Shown: piece after piece, positions 8,070 to 15,329 of the stretch | How positions within the stretch are numbered: position 1 is the stretch's first letter | Layout of the letters: every line of letters starts with the position of its first letter | NCBI GenBank assembly: GCA_900549085.1 | Contig: URMO01000034.1 | Span: 1-20,240 of the forward strand | Direction: 5' to 3' | Origin: an uncultured Collinsella sp. | GTDB taxonomy: Bacteria; Actinomycetota; Coriobacteriia; Coriobacteriales; Coriobacteriaceae | DNA length: 20,240 nt | Notes under the pieces: generated by a model | Seen by the model: the letters and a program-made list of their open reading frames with translations, nothing else | Told to the model about the DNA's origin: nothing | Database searches by the model: none | Translations under genes and position numbers: made by a program

Positions 8070-8993
8070 GTGGAAGCACAGGAAACCCCCCAGATTGAGC
8101 AGGAGGCTCAGACGCCCAAAAAGCGTGAGCTGGCGTTGGTGTCACGCAGCACCTATCTCAAGGAGAAGGCGCTGCAGTGGATCTTTTTTGCCTGCGCGTT
8201 CTTGGCGGTCGTCACCGTCATTCTGATTTTTGTCTTTACCACGTACTCGGCGCTGCCCGTCTTTACCGACATCGGTCTGGCGGACTTCTTTAGCTTTACG
8301 TGGGCGCCCTCCGAGGGCCACTACGGCATCATGTCGCTGCTGGCGGGCTCTGGTCTGGTGACGGTCGGTGCGCTCGCCATGGGCGTGCCCCTGGGCGTGG
8401 GCACGGCCGTGTATCTGGTCGAGATCGCCAGCAAGCGCGTGCGCAGGTTCATCAGTCCCGCCGTCGACCTGCTGGCGGGCATCCCCTCCATCATCTACGG
8501 TTTCTTTGGCATGGTCATCATCCGCCCGTTTATCGCGCAGCTGACTGGCGGTCTTGGCTTTGGCGCGCTGACGGCGTGGTTCGTACTCGCCATCATGATC
8601 GTTCCTACCATCACGACGCTTACCATCGATGCCCTCAATTCCATCCCCATGGGCATTCGCGAGGCGTCCTATGCCATGGGTGCCACCAAGTGGCAGACCA
8701 TCTACAAGGTCGTGCTGCCTGCAGCCAAGCTGGGTATCGTGGATGCCATTGTGCTGGGTATGGGCCGTGCCATCGGCGAGACCATGGCCGTGCTGATGGT
8801 CGTGGGCAACGCCCCGGTCATTCCAGATAGCATCTCGAGCCCCATCTCGACGCTCACGAGTCAGATCGCGCTCGACATGAGTTATTCCTCGGGCCTGCAC
8901 CGCTCGGCTCTGTTTGGCATGGGCGTTGTCCTGTTTATCATCTCAGCTGCACTGGTGGGTATCGTCCGCCTGATTTCCAAGAAGAGGGGGTAG
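8070..8993 (+). CDS. pstC: PstC, phosphate ABC transporter permease
   Basis: PstC and PstA form the membrane channel of the high-affinity phosphate importer. The 307-residue product has a charged N-terminal tail, a first membrane helix near residues 35-58, and about five further helices. The cytoplasmic EAA loop that contacts PstB reads REASYAMGATKWQTIYKVVLP and is followed by GRAIGETMAVLMV, diagnostic of PstC. GTG 8070 is preferred, with AGGGGAG at 8055-8061 giving eight bases of spacing; GTG 8061 (three more residues, overlapping the pstS stop) is possible but lies on top of the Shine-Dalgarno. The gene begins one base after the pstS stop and ends three bases before pstA. Confidence 0.96.
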   Translation: MEAQETPQIEQEAQTPKKRELALVSRSTYLKEKALQWIFFACAFLAVVTVILIFVFTTYSALPVFTDIGLADFFSFTWAPSEGHYGIMSLLAGSGLVTVGALAMGVPLGVGTAVYLVEIASKRVRRFISPAVDLLAGIPSIIYGFFGMVIIRPFIAQLTGGLGFGALTAWFVLAIMIVPTITTLTIDALNSIPMGIREASYAMGATKWQTIYKVVLPAAKLGIVDAIVLGMGRAIGETMAVLMVVGNAPVIPDSISSPISTLTSQIALDMSYSSGLHRSALFGMGVVLFIISAALVGIVRLISKKRG

Positions 8994-8996
8994 GCT

Positions 8997-9902
8997 ATGT
9001 CCGATTCCGTTGACACGATGGTCGATACGACCTCGTCGCGCGAGCGTATCAAGCGTGCCCTTTCCCATGGCAAGAAGGGCCGCATCAACAAGGACCTCTC
9101 CAACAAGATCATGCTCGGCGTGTTTCGCGCTGCGGCCTATGTCACCACGCTGGTGCTGATCGCCATCATCGCCTACGTGGTCATCAACGGCCTGCCGCAT
9201 ATCTCGCTCGACTTTATCTTTGGCTGGCCGCAGGGCGTAAACGCCGAAGGTGGCATTTGGCCCACGATTGTCTCGACCGTCTACGTGACGGCGCTCGCCA
9301 TGCTCATCTGCGCGCCGGTTGCCGTCTTAGCTGCGGTCTATCTGGCTGAGTACGCCAAGCAGGGCAAGGTCGTCGACATCATTCGCTATGCTGCCGATGC
9401 CCTAGCCTCGGTGCCCTCCATTGTTATGGGCCTCTTTGGCTACGCCTTGTTTGTCGAGGCTATGGGTCTGGGCCTTTCGATGGTCTCGGCCGCCCTGGCG
9501 CTGGCACTCCTGATGCTGCCCATCGTCATGCGTACCACCGAGGAAGCAATCCGCGCCGTTCCGCGCTATATCCGTTGGGGCGCATATGGCCTGGGCGCCA
9601 CCAAGTGGCAGGTCGTCTCCAAGATCGTGCTTCCTTCGGCTTTTGGCCGCATCGCCACCGGCATCGTGCTCGCCATCGGCCGCGCCATCGGCGAGACCGC
9701 TGTGGTGCTCTACACCATGGGTCAGGCCATCAATCTGCCTATTTCGCCGCTCGATTCCGGTCGTCCCATGACCGTTCACCTTTATCTGCTTGCCAACGAC
9801 GGCATCAACATGAACGCAGCCTACGGCACCGCGCTTTTGCTGATGGCGATTATTTTGGCCTTCAACCTGTTTGCGCGTTATCTGTCGCGCAAGCGCCGCT
9901 AG
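8997..9902 (+). CDS. pstA: PstA, phosphate ABC transporter permease
   Basis: PstA is the second permease of the Pst importer. The 301-residue product begins with a charged tail of about 35 residues, then a membrane helix near 40-62, and shows the periplasmic segment ISLDFIFGWPQG common in PstA. The EAA loop reads RAVPRYIRWGAYGLGATKWQ and is followed by GRAIGETAVVLYTMGQ. A long GAGGGGG at 8983-8989 supports ATG 8997. It lies three bases after the pstC stop and twelve before pstB, as expected for a tight operon. Its GATKWQ and GRAIGET blocks closely parallel those in pstC, consistent with ancient paralogy. Confidence 0.96.
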   Translation: MSDSVDTMVDTTSSRERIKRALSHGKKGRINKDLSNKIMLGVFRAAAYVTTLVLIAIIAYVVINGLPHISLDFIFGWPQGVNAEGGIWPTIVSTVYVTALAMLICAPVAVLAAVYLAEYAKQGKVVDIIRYAADALASVPSIVMGLFGYALFVEAMGLGLSMVSAALALALLMLPIVMRTTEEAIRAVPRYIRWGAYGLGATKWQVVSKIVLPSAFGRIATGIVLAIGRAIGETAVVLYTMGQAINLPISPLDSGRPMTVHLYLLANDGINMNAAYGTALLLMAIILAFNLFARYLSRKRR

Positions 9903-9914
9903 TTAAGGAGTCCC

Positions 9915-10716
<802 letters not shown>

Positions 10717-10718
<2 letters not shown>

Positions 10719-10790
10719 TCGGTGCGACTAGTCCCAAGCCGATCGGACCTGGTCCGGTGTGTATTCACTGTGCGGGCGGCATGACCGCAC
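10717..10790 (+). repeat. Three inverted repeats in the pstB-phoU gap
   Basis: The gap holds GATCGG/CCGATC (10717-10722 with 10739-10744), the 13-bp palindrome CGGACC-T-GGTCCG (10744-10756), and a hairpin GTGCGG/CCGCAC (10770-10775 with 10785-10790, nine-base loop). None is followed by a T-run. They could slow RNase decay or attenuate phoU relative to pstB, or the odd-length palindrome could be an operator. Confidence 0.55.
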
Positions 10791-10810
10791 CCAACTGATT
10801 GGAGTGAACC

Positions 10811-11668
10811 ATGCGCAAACTGTTTTCCCGTCAGCTCATCGAGGCCCGTCACGAGATGCTGAGCATCTACGAGGCCGTCGATCTTGCCCTTCATGATGCC
10901 GTGAAGGCCTATGTGACCGACGACCGCAAGCTCGCCACCAAGACCAAGAAGCGCACGCTTTCGATTGATGCTCGCTGCGCCAATTTGGAGGCCGTGTGCT
11001 ACAACCTGATCGCCACGCAGTCGCCGGTCGCCTCCGACTTCCGATTGCTGCAGACGATTATCTACGTCGACTTTAACCTGCAGCGCATGACCGATAAGGT
11101 TCGCCAAATCTGCCGCGCCACGCGTCACATGGTCAAGGCCGACATCTCGCTGCCTCAGGAACTCGTCGGTACGGTTGAGGCCGAGGCCGAAGCTGTTTAC
11201 CAGGTGCTGGGTTCATCGCTGTCCGCGCTCGTCACTAACGACATGTCCATCATCTGCAACCTGGCCGTCGAGGACGAGCCGGTGCATGCGGCGTACGAGA
11301 AGTTCTTCCGCACCTTTAATCGTATGGATACGGGCGATTTTATGGACGACGACAGCAACTATGACGACCTGCGTCGCGCCATCATGGTCTCGCGCTACCT
11401 CGATCGCATCGCCTCGATTTCCATCGATGCCGCCTGCCGTCTGACCTTCCTTTTGACCGGACAGCGTATGACTGCCGGCGATATCGCCCGTACGGACGAG
11501 GATGAGCTCGAGAGCATGCGCGTGCCTTCGGGCGAGGGCGTCATTATGAGGCCCGCCGTCGATGCACGCTATGTTGCCAAGGTGCCTGCTAACGAGGTGA
11601 GCGAGGGGCTTCGCTACCTGCTGGATCATCTTGAGGACGAGGATGATGCCGAGGACGACGAGGACTAG
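10811..11668 (+). CDS. phoU: PhoU, phosphate-uptake regulator with acidic C-terminal tail
   Basis: PhoU restrains the Pst transporter and signals phosphate status to a PhoR-type kinase; no kinase gene is in the window. The product has two PhoU helical-bundle domains: residues 1-110 include ATQSPVASDFRLLQTIIYVDFNLQRMTDKV, and the second repeats the pattern around RRAIMVSRYLDRIASISIDAA with the metal-binding acidic/hydrophobic spacing of the family. At 285 residues it exceeds the usual 215-235, the excess being a C-terminal extension that ends in an almost purely Asp/Glu tail. TTGGAG lies at 10799-10804 before ATG 10811. It is the last gene of the pst operon. Confidence 0.95.
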   Translation: MRKLFSRQLIEARHEMLSIYEAVDLALHDAVKAYVTDDRKLATKTKKRTLSIDARCANLEAVCYNLIATQSPVASDFRLLQTIIYVDFNLQRMTDKVRQICRATRHMVKADISLPQELVGTVEAEAEAVYQVLGSSLSALVTNDMSIICNLAVEDEPVHAAYEKFFRTFNRMDTGDFMDDDSNYDDLRRAIMVSRYLDRIASISIDAACRLTFLLTGQRMTAGDIARTDEDELESMRVPSGEGVIMRPAVDARYVAKVPANEVSEGLRYLLDHLEDEDDAEDDED

Positions 11669-11708
11669 GGCAGCCCCGTTCGTTGAGAGATTGTAAATAC
11701 CTAAGGGT

Positions 11709-11736
11709 GCGCGGCCTTGCGGATGCGGGGCCGCGC
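11709..11736 (+). terminator. GC-rich hairpin after phoU, possible terminator without T-run
   Basis: GCGCGGCC (11709-11716) pairs perfectly with GGCCGCGC (11729-11736) around a 12-base loop, 41 bases after the phoU stop. It is followed by TCTTGCG, not a T-run, so it is at best a weak or factor-assisted terminator. It may otherwise stabilise the pst mRNA 3' end. Confidence 0.4.
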
Positions 11737-11744
11737 TCTTGCGT

Positions 11745-11750
11745 TAGCAT
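11745..11750 (+). promoter_or_regulatory. Candidate -10 element (TAGCAT) upstream of yggS
   Basis: TAGCAT lies just after the phoU hairpin and 38 bases before the yggS start, a position where a new promoter would be expected. It matches the -10 consensus at 4/6 and has no visible -35, so this is a weak call. Confidence 0.2.
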
Positions 11751-11788
11751 GGGACTACTTGTTGTGCTGTTAGCGGAGGCGATTGGCA

Positions 11789-12526
11789 ATGGATAACTAT
11801 TTGAATGTAATGCGCGCTCGCCGCGAGCAGATACTCGAGCGTTTCTATGCCGCGCTCGATCGCGCGGGGAGGTCCCGCGATGCCGCGCGTCTGATTGCCG
11901 TGTCCAAGACCGTCGGCGTCGATGAGACCATCGTGGCCATCCAGGTGGGATACCGCCATTTTGCCGAGAACCGCCCGCAAGAGCTCGTCCGCAAACTCGC
12001 AGGTCTGGCGGAGCATCCGGAGCTGCCCAAGGTACGCTTTGATATGATCGGCAACCTTCAGACCAACAAGATTAACGCGGTGTTGGGTTCGGCCGAGCTG
12101 ATTCATTCGGTTGGTTCGCTTCATTTGGCGCAGGCGATCTCGAGCCGTGCCGTTCGCAAGATCGAAGCGAGCGAGCTTTCTGCTCCCCAACAGGTGCTAA
12201 TCGAGGTTAACGTAAGCGGCGAGGAGTCCAAGGGCGGCTTTTCGCCCGATGAGATTCGTGGCGCTGCCGGCGAGCTTGCGGAACTTGAGGGAATTTGTGT
12301 GCAGGGCCTTATGACCATGGCTCCTCGAGGGAACAAGGATGTGGCACGTCGCACTTTTGCCGGGCTGCGAGAGCTGAGGGATGAGCTGGAGGCGGCGCAT
12401 CCCGATCTGAGCTTGCCCGAGCTCTCTTGCGGCATGAGCGAGGACTTTGAGCCCGCCCTTGAGGAGGGCTCTACGCTCATTCGTCTGGGCAGGGTAGTAT
12501 TTAGCCCGGAGTTTGCAGTAAAATAG
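11789..12526 (+). CDS. yggS: YggS/YlmE family PLP-homeostasis protein
   Basis: These proteins bind pyridoxal 5'-phosphate on an alanine-racemase-like TIM barrel and buffer PLP and amino-acid metabolism; no catalytic reaction is established. The 245-residue product has the PLP lysine Lys40 in LIAVSKTV, the FAENRPQEL motif, IGNLQTNK, and the C-terminal phosphate-binding CGMSEDFEPALEEGSTLIRLG. ATG 11789 is preferred, with GGAGG at 11775-11779; a TTG at 11783 is too close to it. In Gram-positives this gene normally follows pgeF directly; here the pst operon intervenes. The stop lies 60 bases before sepF. Confidence 0.95.
   Translation: MDNYLNVMRARREQILERFYAALDRAGRSRDAARLIAVSKTVGVDETIVAIQVGYRHFAENRPQELVRKLAGLAEHPELPKVRFDMIGNLQTNKINAVLGSAELIHSVGSLHLAQAISSRAVRKIEASELSAPQQVLIEVNVSGEESKGGFSPDEIRGAAGELAELEGICVQGLMTMAPRGNKDVARRTFAGLRELRDELEAAHPDLSLPELSCGMSEDFEPALEEGSTLIRLGRVVFSPEFAVK
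12519..12524 (+). promoter_or_regulatory. Candidate -10 element (TAAAAT) for sepF
   Basis: TAAAAT (5/6 match) overlaps the yggS stop codon and lies 62 bases before the sepF ATG. No -35 hexamer fits at 16-18 bp. It may supply an internal promoter for sepF-yggT. Confidence 0.3.
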
Positions 12527-12586
12527 GGCTCTGAAGTGCGCACTGGTTTACAGAGCGCCTGCACTAAACCGTGAGAGGACACAACC

Positions 12587-13312
12587 ATGGGCTTCCTTGA
12601 CGAGATTAAAAATAAGATACACCTTGGCGGCCAGCAGGGTTACGACCAGGGCTATGACCAGGATGACGACTACGGCTACGATGACGGCTACGATGATGGC
12701 TATCAGAACAACGGCTACAGCGGTACCTCGGGCGAGGGCTTCTATACCCAGGACGAGCCGAGTAACGGCCTGCTGGGCCAGACGCGCCGCGGTGAGGCCG
12801 AGTCGGTCGCCGTGTATACGCGCTCCGGCCAGCTGGTCGGCGATGACTCGCGTCATGCAACGACGTACAATCCGCCGTCGCGTTCTCAGGATAGTGCCGC
12901 AGGCGGCTATCGCCCCGGCGCTTACGACACGCCGTCGAGCTATGCCGAGAGCGCCCGTGCTCGTGCCGCGGCACCTGCGCCCGCTTCTGCGCCGAGCGAC
13001 GCCTCGGCCTATGCAAACAACATCATTAACGCCACGCCGCAGCTGCCTGCCTATGTCCTGCGTCCCGAGAGCTACGACGATGTCGAGACCGTTGTCCGCC
13101 GCGTGCGCACCAAGCAGCCCGTTGCGCTGATTTTTGTTGGCGTTCGCACCGAGGTCGCCAAACGCGTCTTGGACTTTAGCTATGGCTTTGCCTGCGGCCT
13201 GGGCGCTACGGTCAAAGAGGTGGGCGATCGCGTGTTTATGGTGCTGCCCGCCGGCTGCGAGGTCAAGGATTCGGACCTCAAGAAGCTGCGCGCCGACGGC
13301 TACCTTAAGTAA
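12587..13312 (+). CDS. sepF: SepF, FtsZ membrane anchor
   Basis: SepF tethers and bundles FtsZ filaments at the membrane and replaces FtsA in many Actinomycetota. The N-terminal MGFLDEIKNKIHLG resembles the amphipathic membrane-targeting helix of SepF. Residues 18-44 are a low-complexity Gly-Tyr-Asp run (GYDQGYDQ, then repeated GYDD units), followed by an Ala/Pro/Ser-rich linker to about 150. The conserved FtsZ-binding domain covers about 150-241, with VALIFVGVRTEVAKRVLDFSYGFACGL and the GDRVFMVLPAG strand. GAGAGGA precedes ATG 12587. The absence of ftsA beside ftsZ fits an essential anchoring role. The following yggT frame starts right after the stop, in the same frame. Confidence 0.95.
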   Translation: MGFLDEIKNKIHLGGQQGYDQGYDQDDDYGYDDGYDDGYQNNGYSGTSGEGFYTQDEPSNGLLGQTRRGEAESVAVYTRSGQLVGDDSRHATTYNPPSRSQDSAAGGYRPGAYDTPSSYAESARARAAAPAPASAPSDASAYANNIINATPQLPAYVLRPESYDDVETVVRRVRTKQPVALIFVGVRTEVAKRVLDFSYGFACGLGATVKEVGDRVFMVLPAGCEVKDSDLKKLRADGYLK

Positions 13313-13333
13313 ACCCAAGACGAGGAGATTCTC

Positions 13334-13615
13334 ATCAACATCTACACCATTGTCCAGCTGGTCAACACGCTGTTCAACTTCTACTCCACACTTATTGTGG
13401 TCTATTGCTTTATGACGTGGATTCCCATGAAGCAGGGCGGCCTGCTGCAGGATATCGCCGCGGTGCTCGATAGCGTCTGCGGTCCGTGGCTCAACCTGTT
13501 TCGTCGGTTTATTCCGCCGATGGGCGGCGTTGATTTTTCGCCGGTCGTTGCGATTATTGCGTTGCAGTTGGTGCAGAGGCTGATTCTGCAGCTTCTTATA
13601 GGTATACTCGTATAG
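13334..13615 (+). CDS. yggT: YggT/YlmG family membrane protein with non-canonical start
   Basis: YggT/YlmG proteins are small two-helix membrane proteins of the division region, linked to cell shape and osmotic response. The frame encodes INIYTIVQLVNTLFNFYSTL, then VVYCFMTWIP, which together make the first YggT helix and its Trp-Pro end. The second half, WLNLFRRFIPPMGGVDFSPV with a helix to residue 93, is also typical. There is no ATG, GTG or TTG in frame between the sepF stop (13310-13312) and GTG 13397, and starting at 13397 would cut the first helix in half. GAGGAG at 13322-13327 points to ATC 13334, six bases further on; ATT 13328 directly abuts it. Readthrough of the sepF TAA, in the same frame, or a sequencing error are alternatives. 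Confidence 0.8.
   Translation: MNIYTIVQLVNTLFNFYSTLIVVYCFMTWIPMKQGGLLQDIAAVLDSVCGPWLNLFRRFIPPMGGVDFSPVVAIIALQLVQRLILQLLIGILV
13603..13608 (+). promoter_or_regulatory. Candidate -10 element (GG-TATACT) upstream of divIVA
   Basis: TATACT (5/6 match), preceded by AGG, overlaps the 3' end of yggT and lies 69 bases before the divIVA ATG. CTGATT at 13580-13585 gives 17-bp spacing but matches a -35 at only 3/6. The intervening leader contains a GC-rich self-complementary stretch at 13638-13651. Confidence 0.35.
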
Positions 13616-13677
13616 TACTGGCTCAGTAACTTACGTCGGGCGCCCGGCGCCAAGGCGATGATAAAGGAGAACTTGTT

Positions 13678-14355
13678 ATGGCTATTACCCCTGCTGACAT
13701 CCAGGCTCAGACTTTCTCTGAGGCCAAGCGCGGCTATGATCCCGCCGAGGTCGACGTCTTTTTGGAGACGCTGTCCTCCGAGGTTGACGCTATGCTTGCC
13801 AAGATTGTCGATCTTAAGGGTCGTCTGACTGCCACCGAGCAGCAGCTTGCCGACACGCAGGCCCAGCTTGCCCAGGCTCAGGACGCTGCCGCTCAGGCCG
13901 TTCCCGCCGCTCCTGTGGCCGCTCCCGCACCCGACTTCTCCGCTCAGGAGCGCCAGATCTCCGCTGCGCTGATTGCTGCCCAGCAGACCGCCGAGGGCAT
14001 CGTCAACGATGCCAACGAGAACGCTGAGCGCATCCGCAACGAAGCCGACGCCAAGGCCCGCGAGGTCATTCGTCAGGCCCTGACCGAGAAGCAGGCCGAG
14101 CTCGAGGAGATTGACCGTCTGAAGGCTTCCCGTGAGGAGTTCAAGGCCGAGTACCTCAAGCTCATCCAGCATTTCATGGACGATGCCCAGAATTCCTTCC
14201 CGTCCGACCTTATGGCCTCCACGCCGGTCGGTTCTGCGGCTTCTCCTGCAGTGACCGTTCCCGCCGCCGAGCCGCTGCCTGTCGCTGATCCGGTTGTCCC
14301 CGTGGCCGACCCCTTCGCCCCGATCGACAACTTTGCCGCTGACGACCTGGACTAG
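13678..14355 (+). CDS. divIVA: DivIVA/Wag31-like polar and septal scaffold
   Basis: DivIVA binds negatively curved membrane at septa and poles and organises growth or division machinery. The 225-residue product has the N-terminal lipid-binding domain: ITPADIQAQTFSEAKRGYDP, with Phe13 and Arg18 in the membrane-inserting loop, then EVDVFLETLSSEVDAML. A coiled coil covers about 30-75. An Ala/Pro linker (75-95) follows, then a second long coiled coil (95-180) rich in Ala, Glu, Gln and Arg, and a Pro/Val-rich tail. AAAGGAG at 13663-13669 precedes ATG 13678. It closes the cluster begun at ftsZ; the ylmH gene found before divIVA in Bacillus is not present. A terminator follows. Confidence 0.93.
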   Translation: MAITPADIQAQTFSEAKRGYDPAEVDVFLETLSSEVDAMLAKIVDLKGRLTATEQQLADTQAQLAQAQDAAAQAVPAAPVAAPAPDFSAQERQISAALIAAQQTAEGIVNDANENAERIRNEADAKAREVIRQALTEKQAELEEIDRLKASREEFKAEYLKLIQHFMDDAQNSFPSDLMASTPVGSAASPAVTVPAAEPLPVADPVVPVADPFAPIDNFAADDLD

Positions 14356-14384
14356 CTCCAGAGCTACAATCTAGTGCCCTTAAG

Positions 14385-14413
14385 AGGAGCTCGCACCTGC
14401 GGGCTCCTTTTTT
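14385..14413 (+). terminator. Rho-independent terminator after divIVA
   Basis: AGGAGC (14385-14390) pairs with GCTCCT (14403-14408), with an inner CGCA/TGCG pairing around a CC loop, and six T follow at 14408-14413. It lies 29 bases after the divIVA stop and faces the nitroreductase terminator. Confidence 0.92.
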
Positions 14414-14430
14414 GTGGCTGCATACGGGTT

Positions 14431-14477
14431 GGGAAACAAAACGCCGAGCTCTGCGTGTGATAGGGCAGAACTCGGCG
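14431..14477 (-). terminator. Rho-independent terminator of the minus-strand nitroreductase gene
   Basis: CGCCGAG (14442-14448) pairs with CTCGGCG (14471-14477), extended past one mismatch by TCTGC/GCAGA, with a ten-base loop. Read on the minus strand the stem is followed by TTTTGTTT (14434-14441), so it terminates leftward transcription 45 bases past the stop codon. Confidence 0.88.
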
Positions 14478-14521
14478 AAGGGCGCGTGGCAAAAAGTAGA
14501 TTTTAGGGCATGTGCCAAAAA

Positions 14522-15052
14522 CTACTTGAGGAGGAAGTCGGAGAGGGGAATGGTACGGGCCTCGCGATGCTCGGGATCGGTGATGTGGTCGGCAGGATAG
14601 CCGCAGACGAGCATGTGATAGGGATAGACGCCCTCGGGTAGGTTGAACCGCTCTCGGGCTAGCTCGGGCTTAAAATGGCATACCCAACACGTTCCCAGGC
14701 CTTGCTCCTCGGCCTCCATCATCATTTGATCGCAAACAATCGAGGTGTCGATAGCGCTGGAGTTCATCTGGTCATAGGGGCGAACCCAAGCGTCGTCGGT
14801 AACGCTGCAAATGAGGAAGATGAGCGGAGCGCCAAAGATGGACCCATCACGAGCAAACCGAGGCTGACAAGCAGCCGCCTTCTCCAAAAGCTCGGGCGTA
14901 TCCAACACCATCACACGGGTTGGATGATTATTACAAGCAGAAGGAGCAATGCGCCCAGCCTCAACAATGGCATCCACCACAGCCTGCTCCACAGCCCGAT
15001 CCTCAAAAGAACGACAAGAATACCGAGCCCGAGCCAGATCCAAATACCCCAT
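14522..15052 (-). CDS. Nitroreductase family protein (FMN-dependent oxidoreductase)
   Basis: The 176-residue product matches the small nitroreductase fold, which binds FMN and uses NAD(P)H to reduce nitro compounds, quinones or other acceptors; the natural substrate cannot be told. Visible family features are RARYSCRSFEDRAV (8-21), which contacts FMN phosphate, the APSACNNHPTRVMVLD segment, a middle EAEEQGLGTCWVCHF helix-strand, and VYPYHMLVCGYPAD, which closes the FMN site. On the minus strand GGAGG followed by five bases supports ATG 15052; a TTG four codons upstream overlaps that site. At about 176 residues it is shorter than the classical 200-220. It is monocistronic, with its own terminator and a structured upstream region. 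Confidence 0.9.
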   Translation of the reverse strand: MGYLDLARARYSCRSFEDRAVEQAVVDAIVEAGRIAPSACNNHPTRVMVLDTPELLEKAAACQPRFARDGSIFGAPLIFLICSVTDDAWVRPYDQMNSSAIDTSIVCDQMMMEAEEQGLGTCWVCHFKPELARERFNLPEGVYPYHMLVCGYPADHITDPEHREARTIPLSDFLLK

Positions 15053-15094
15053 ACGAGCCTCCAAAGCTAATAAAACAACCCAAAACTAAGCAAA

Positions 15095-15102
15095 AGGGTA
15101 CC
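15095..15102 (-). promoter_or_regulatory. Candidate -10 element (GG-TACCCT) for the nitroreductase gene
   Basis: Read on the minus strand, GGTACCCT lies 42 bases before the ATG at 15052 and matches the GGTA-type element seen before other genes. It falls in the left arm of the inverted repeat 15098-15156, so hairpin or repressor binding could affect it. No -35 is clear. Confidence 0.3.
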
Positions 15103-15156
15103 CAAAGCAACACTCAGCCAAACGCCCACCGAATGCCAAAGTGTTCAATTGGGTAC
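15098..15156. repeat. Interrupted inverted repeat upstream of the nitroreductase gene
   Basis: GTACCCAA (15098-15105) pairs with TTGGGTAC (15149-15156). After a 3x3 internal loop, AACACT (15109-15114) pairs with AGTGTT (15140-15145), leaving a 25-base loop. No coding frame here is convincing. Confidence 0.65.
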
Positions 15157-15222
15157 TAAAGGTCCCCTCGGCCAAACCCCCATTGCGCTATAACTATCAG
15201 CCAAAGTTCCAATGGCGGTACG
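15107..15222. repeat. Two degenerate tandem copies of a 50-60 bp noncoding unit
   Basis: Read on the minus strand, 15156-15107 and 15220-15161 align: both begin GTACC, share CTTTGGC, and share GTTTGGC(C/T)GAG, with a 10-15 base indel between the two shared blocks. The second copy also has its own CCATTG/CAATGG inverted repeat. The stretch 15065-15225 has A- and C-rich plus-strand composition unlike the flanks and no supported gene. Confidence 0.45.
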
Positions 15223-15225
15223 TAA

Positions 15226-15309
15226 GGCGAAGGGCCGGCACCTGTTTACTTTCGAACGACTCTGCCATGCAGCCGGAGTGAGAAAGCAAACAGGTGCCGG
15301 CCCTTCGCC
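15226..15309. repeat. Long palindrome, 22-bp perfect stem, between pit operon end and nitroreductase
   Basis: 15226-15247 is the exact reverse complement of 15288-15309. After one A/C mismatch the pairing continues for five more base pairs (15249-15253 with 15282-15286), leaving a 28-base centre that has further ACTC/GAGT and CTG/CAG pairings. On the minus strand it begins 20 bases after the DUF47 stop, where a terminator would be expected, yet neither strand has a T-run after the stem. It may act as a 3' end-protecting hairpin, a factor-assisted terminator, or be a dispersed repeat element. Confidence 0.85.
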
Positions 15310-15329
15310 GCCAGGACACGTATCCCCAA

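Noticed and set aside
12620..12720. Repetitive DNA in sepF as a possible CRISPR or tandem-repeat array
   Set aside because: It is coding low complexity (Gly-Tyr-Asp codons) with no constant repeat plus unique spacer pattern.
14385..14477. Closely spaced hairpins after divIVA as a possible small RNA gene
   Set aside because: Both are well explained as convergent terminators of divIVA and the nitroreductase gene, each with a T-run on the proper strand.
14920..15159. 79-codon Pro/Gln-rich plus-strand frame
   Set aside because: It runs antisense to the start of the nitroreductase gene and into the repeat region; its odd composition reflects the opposite strand's codons, and it lacks a ribosome binding site.
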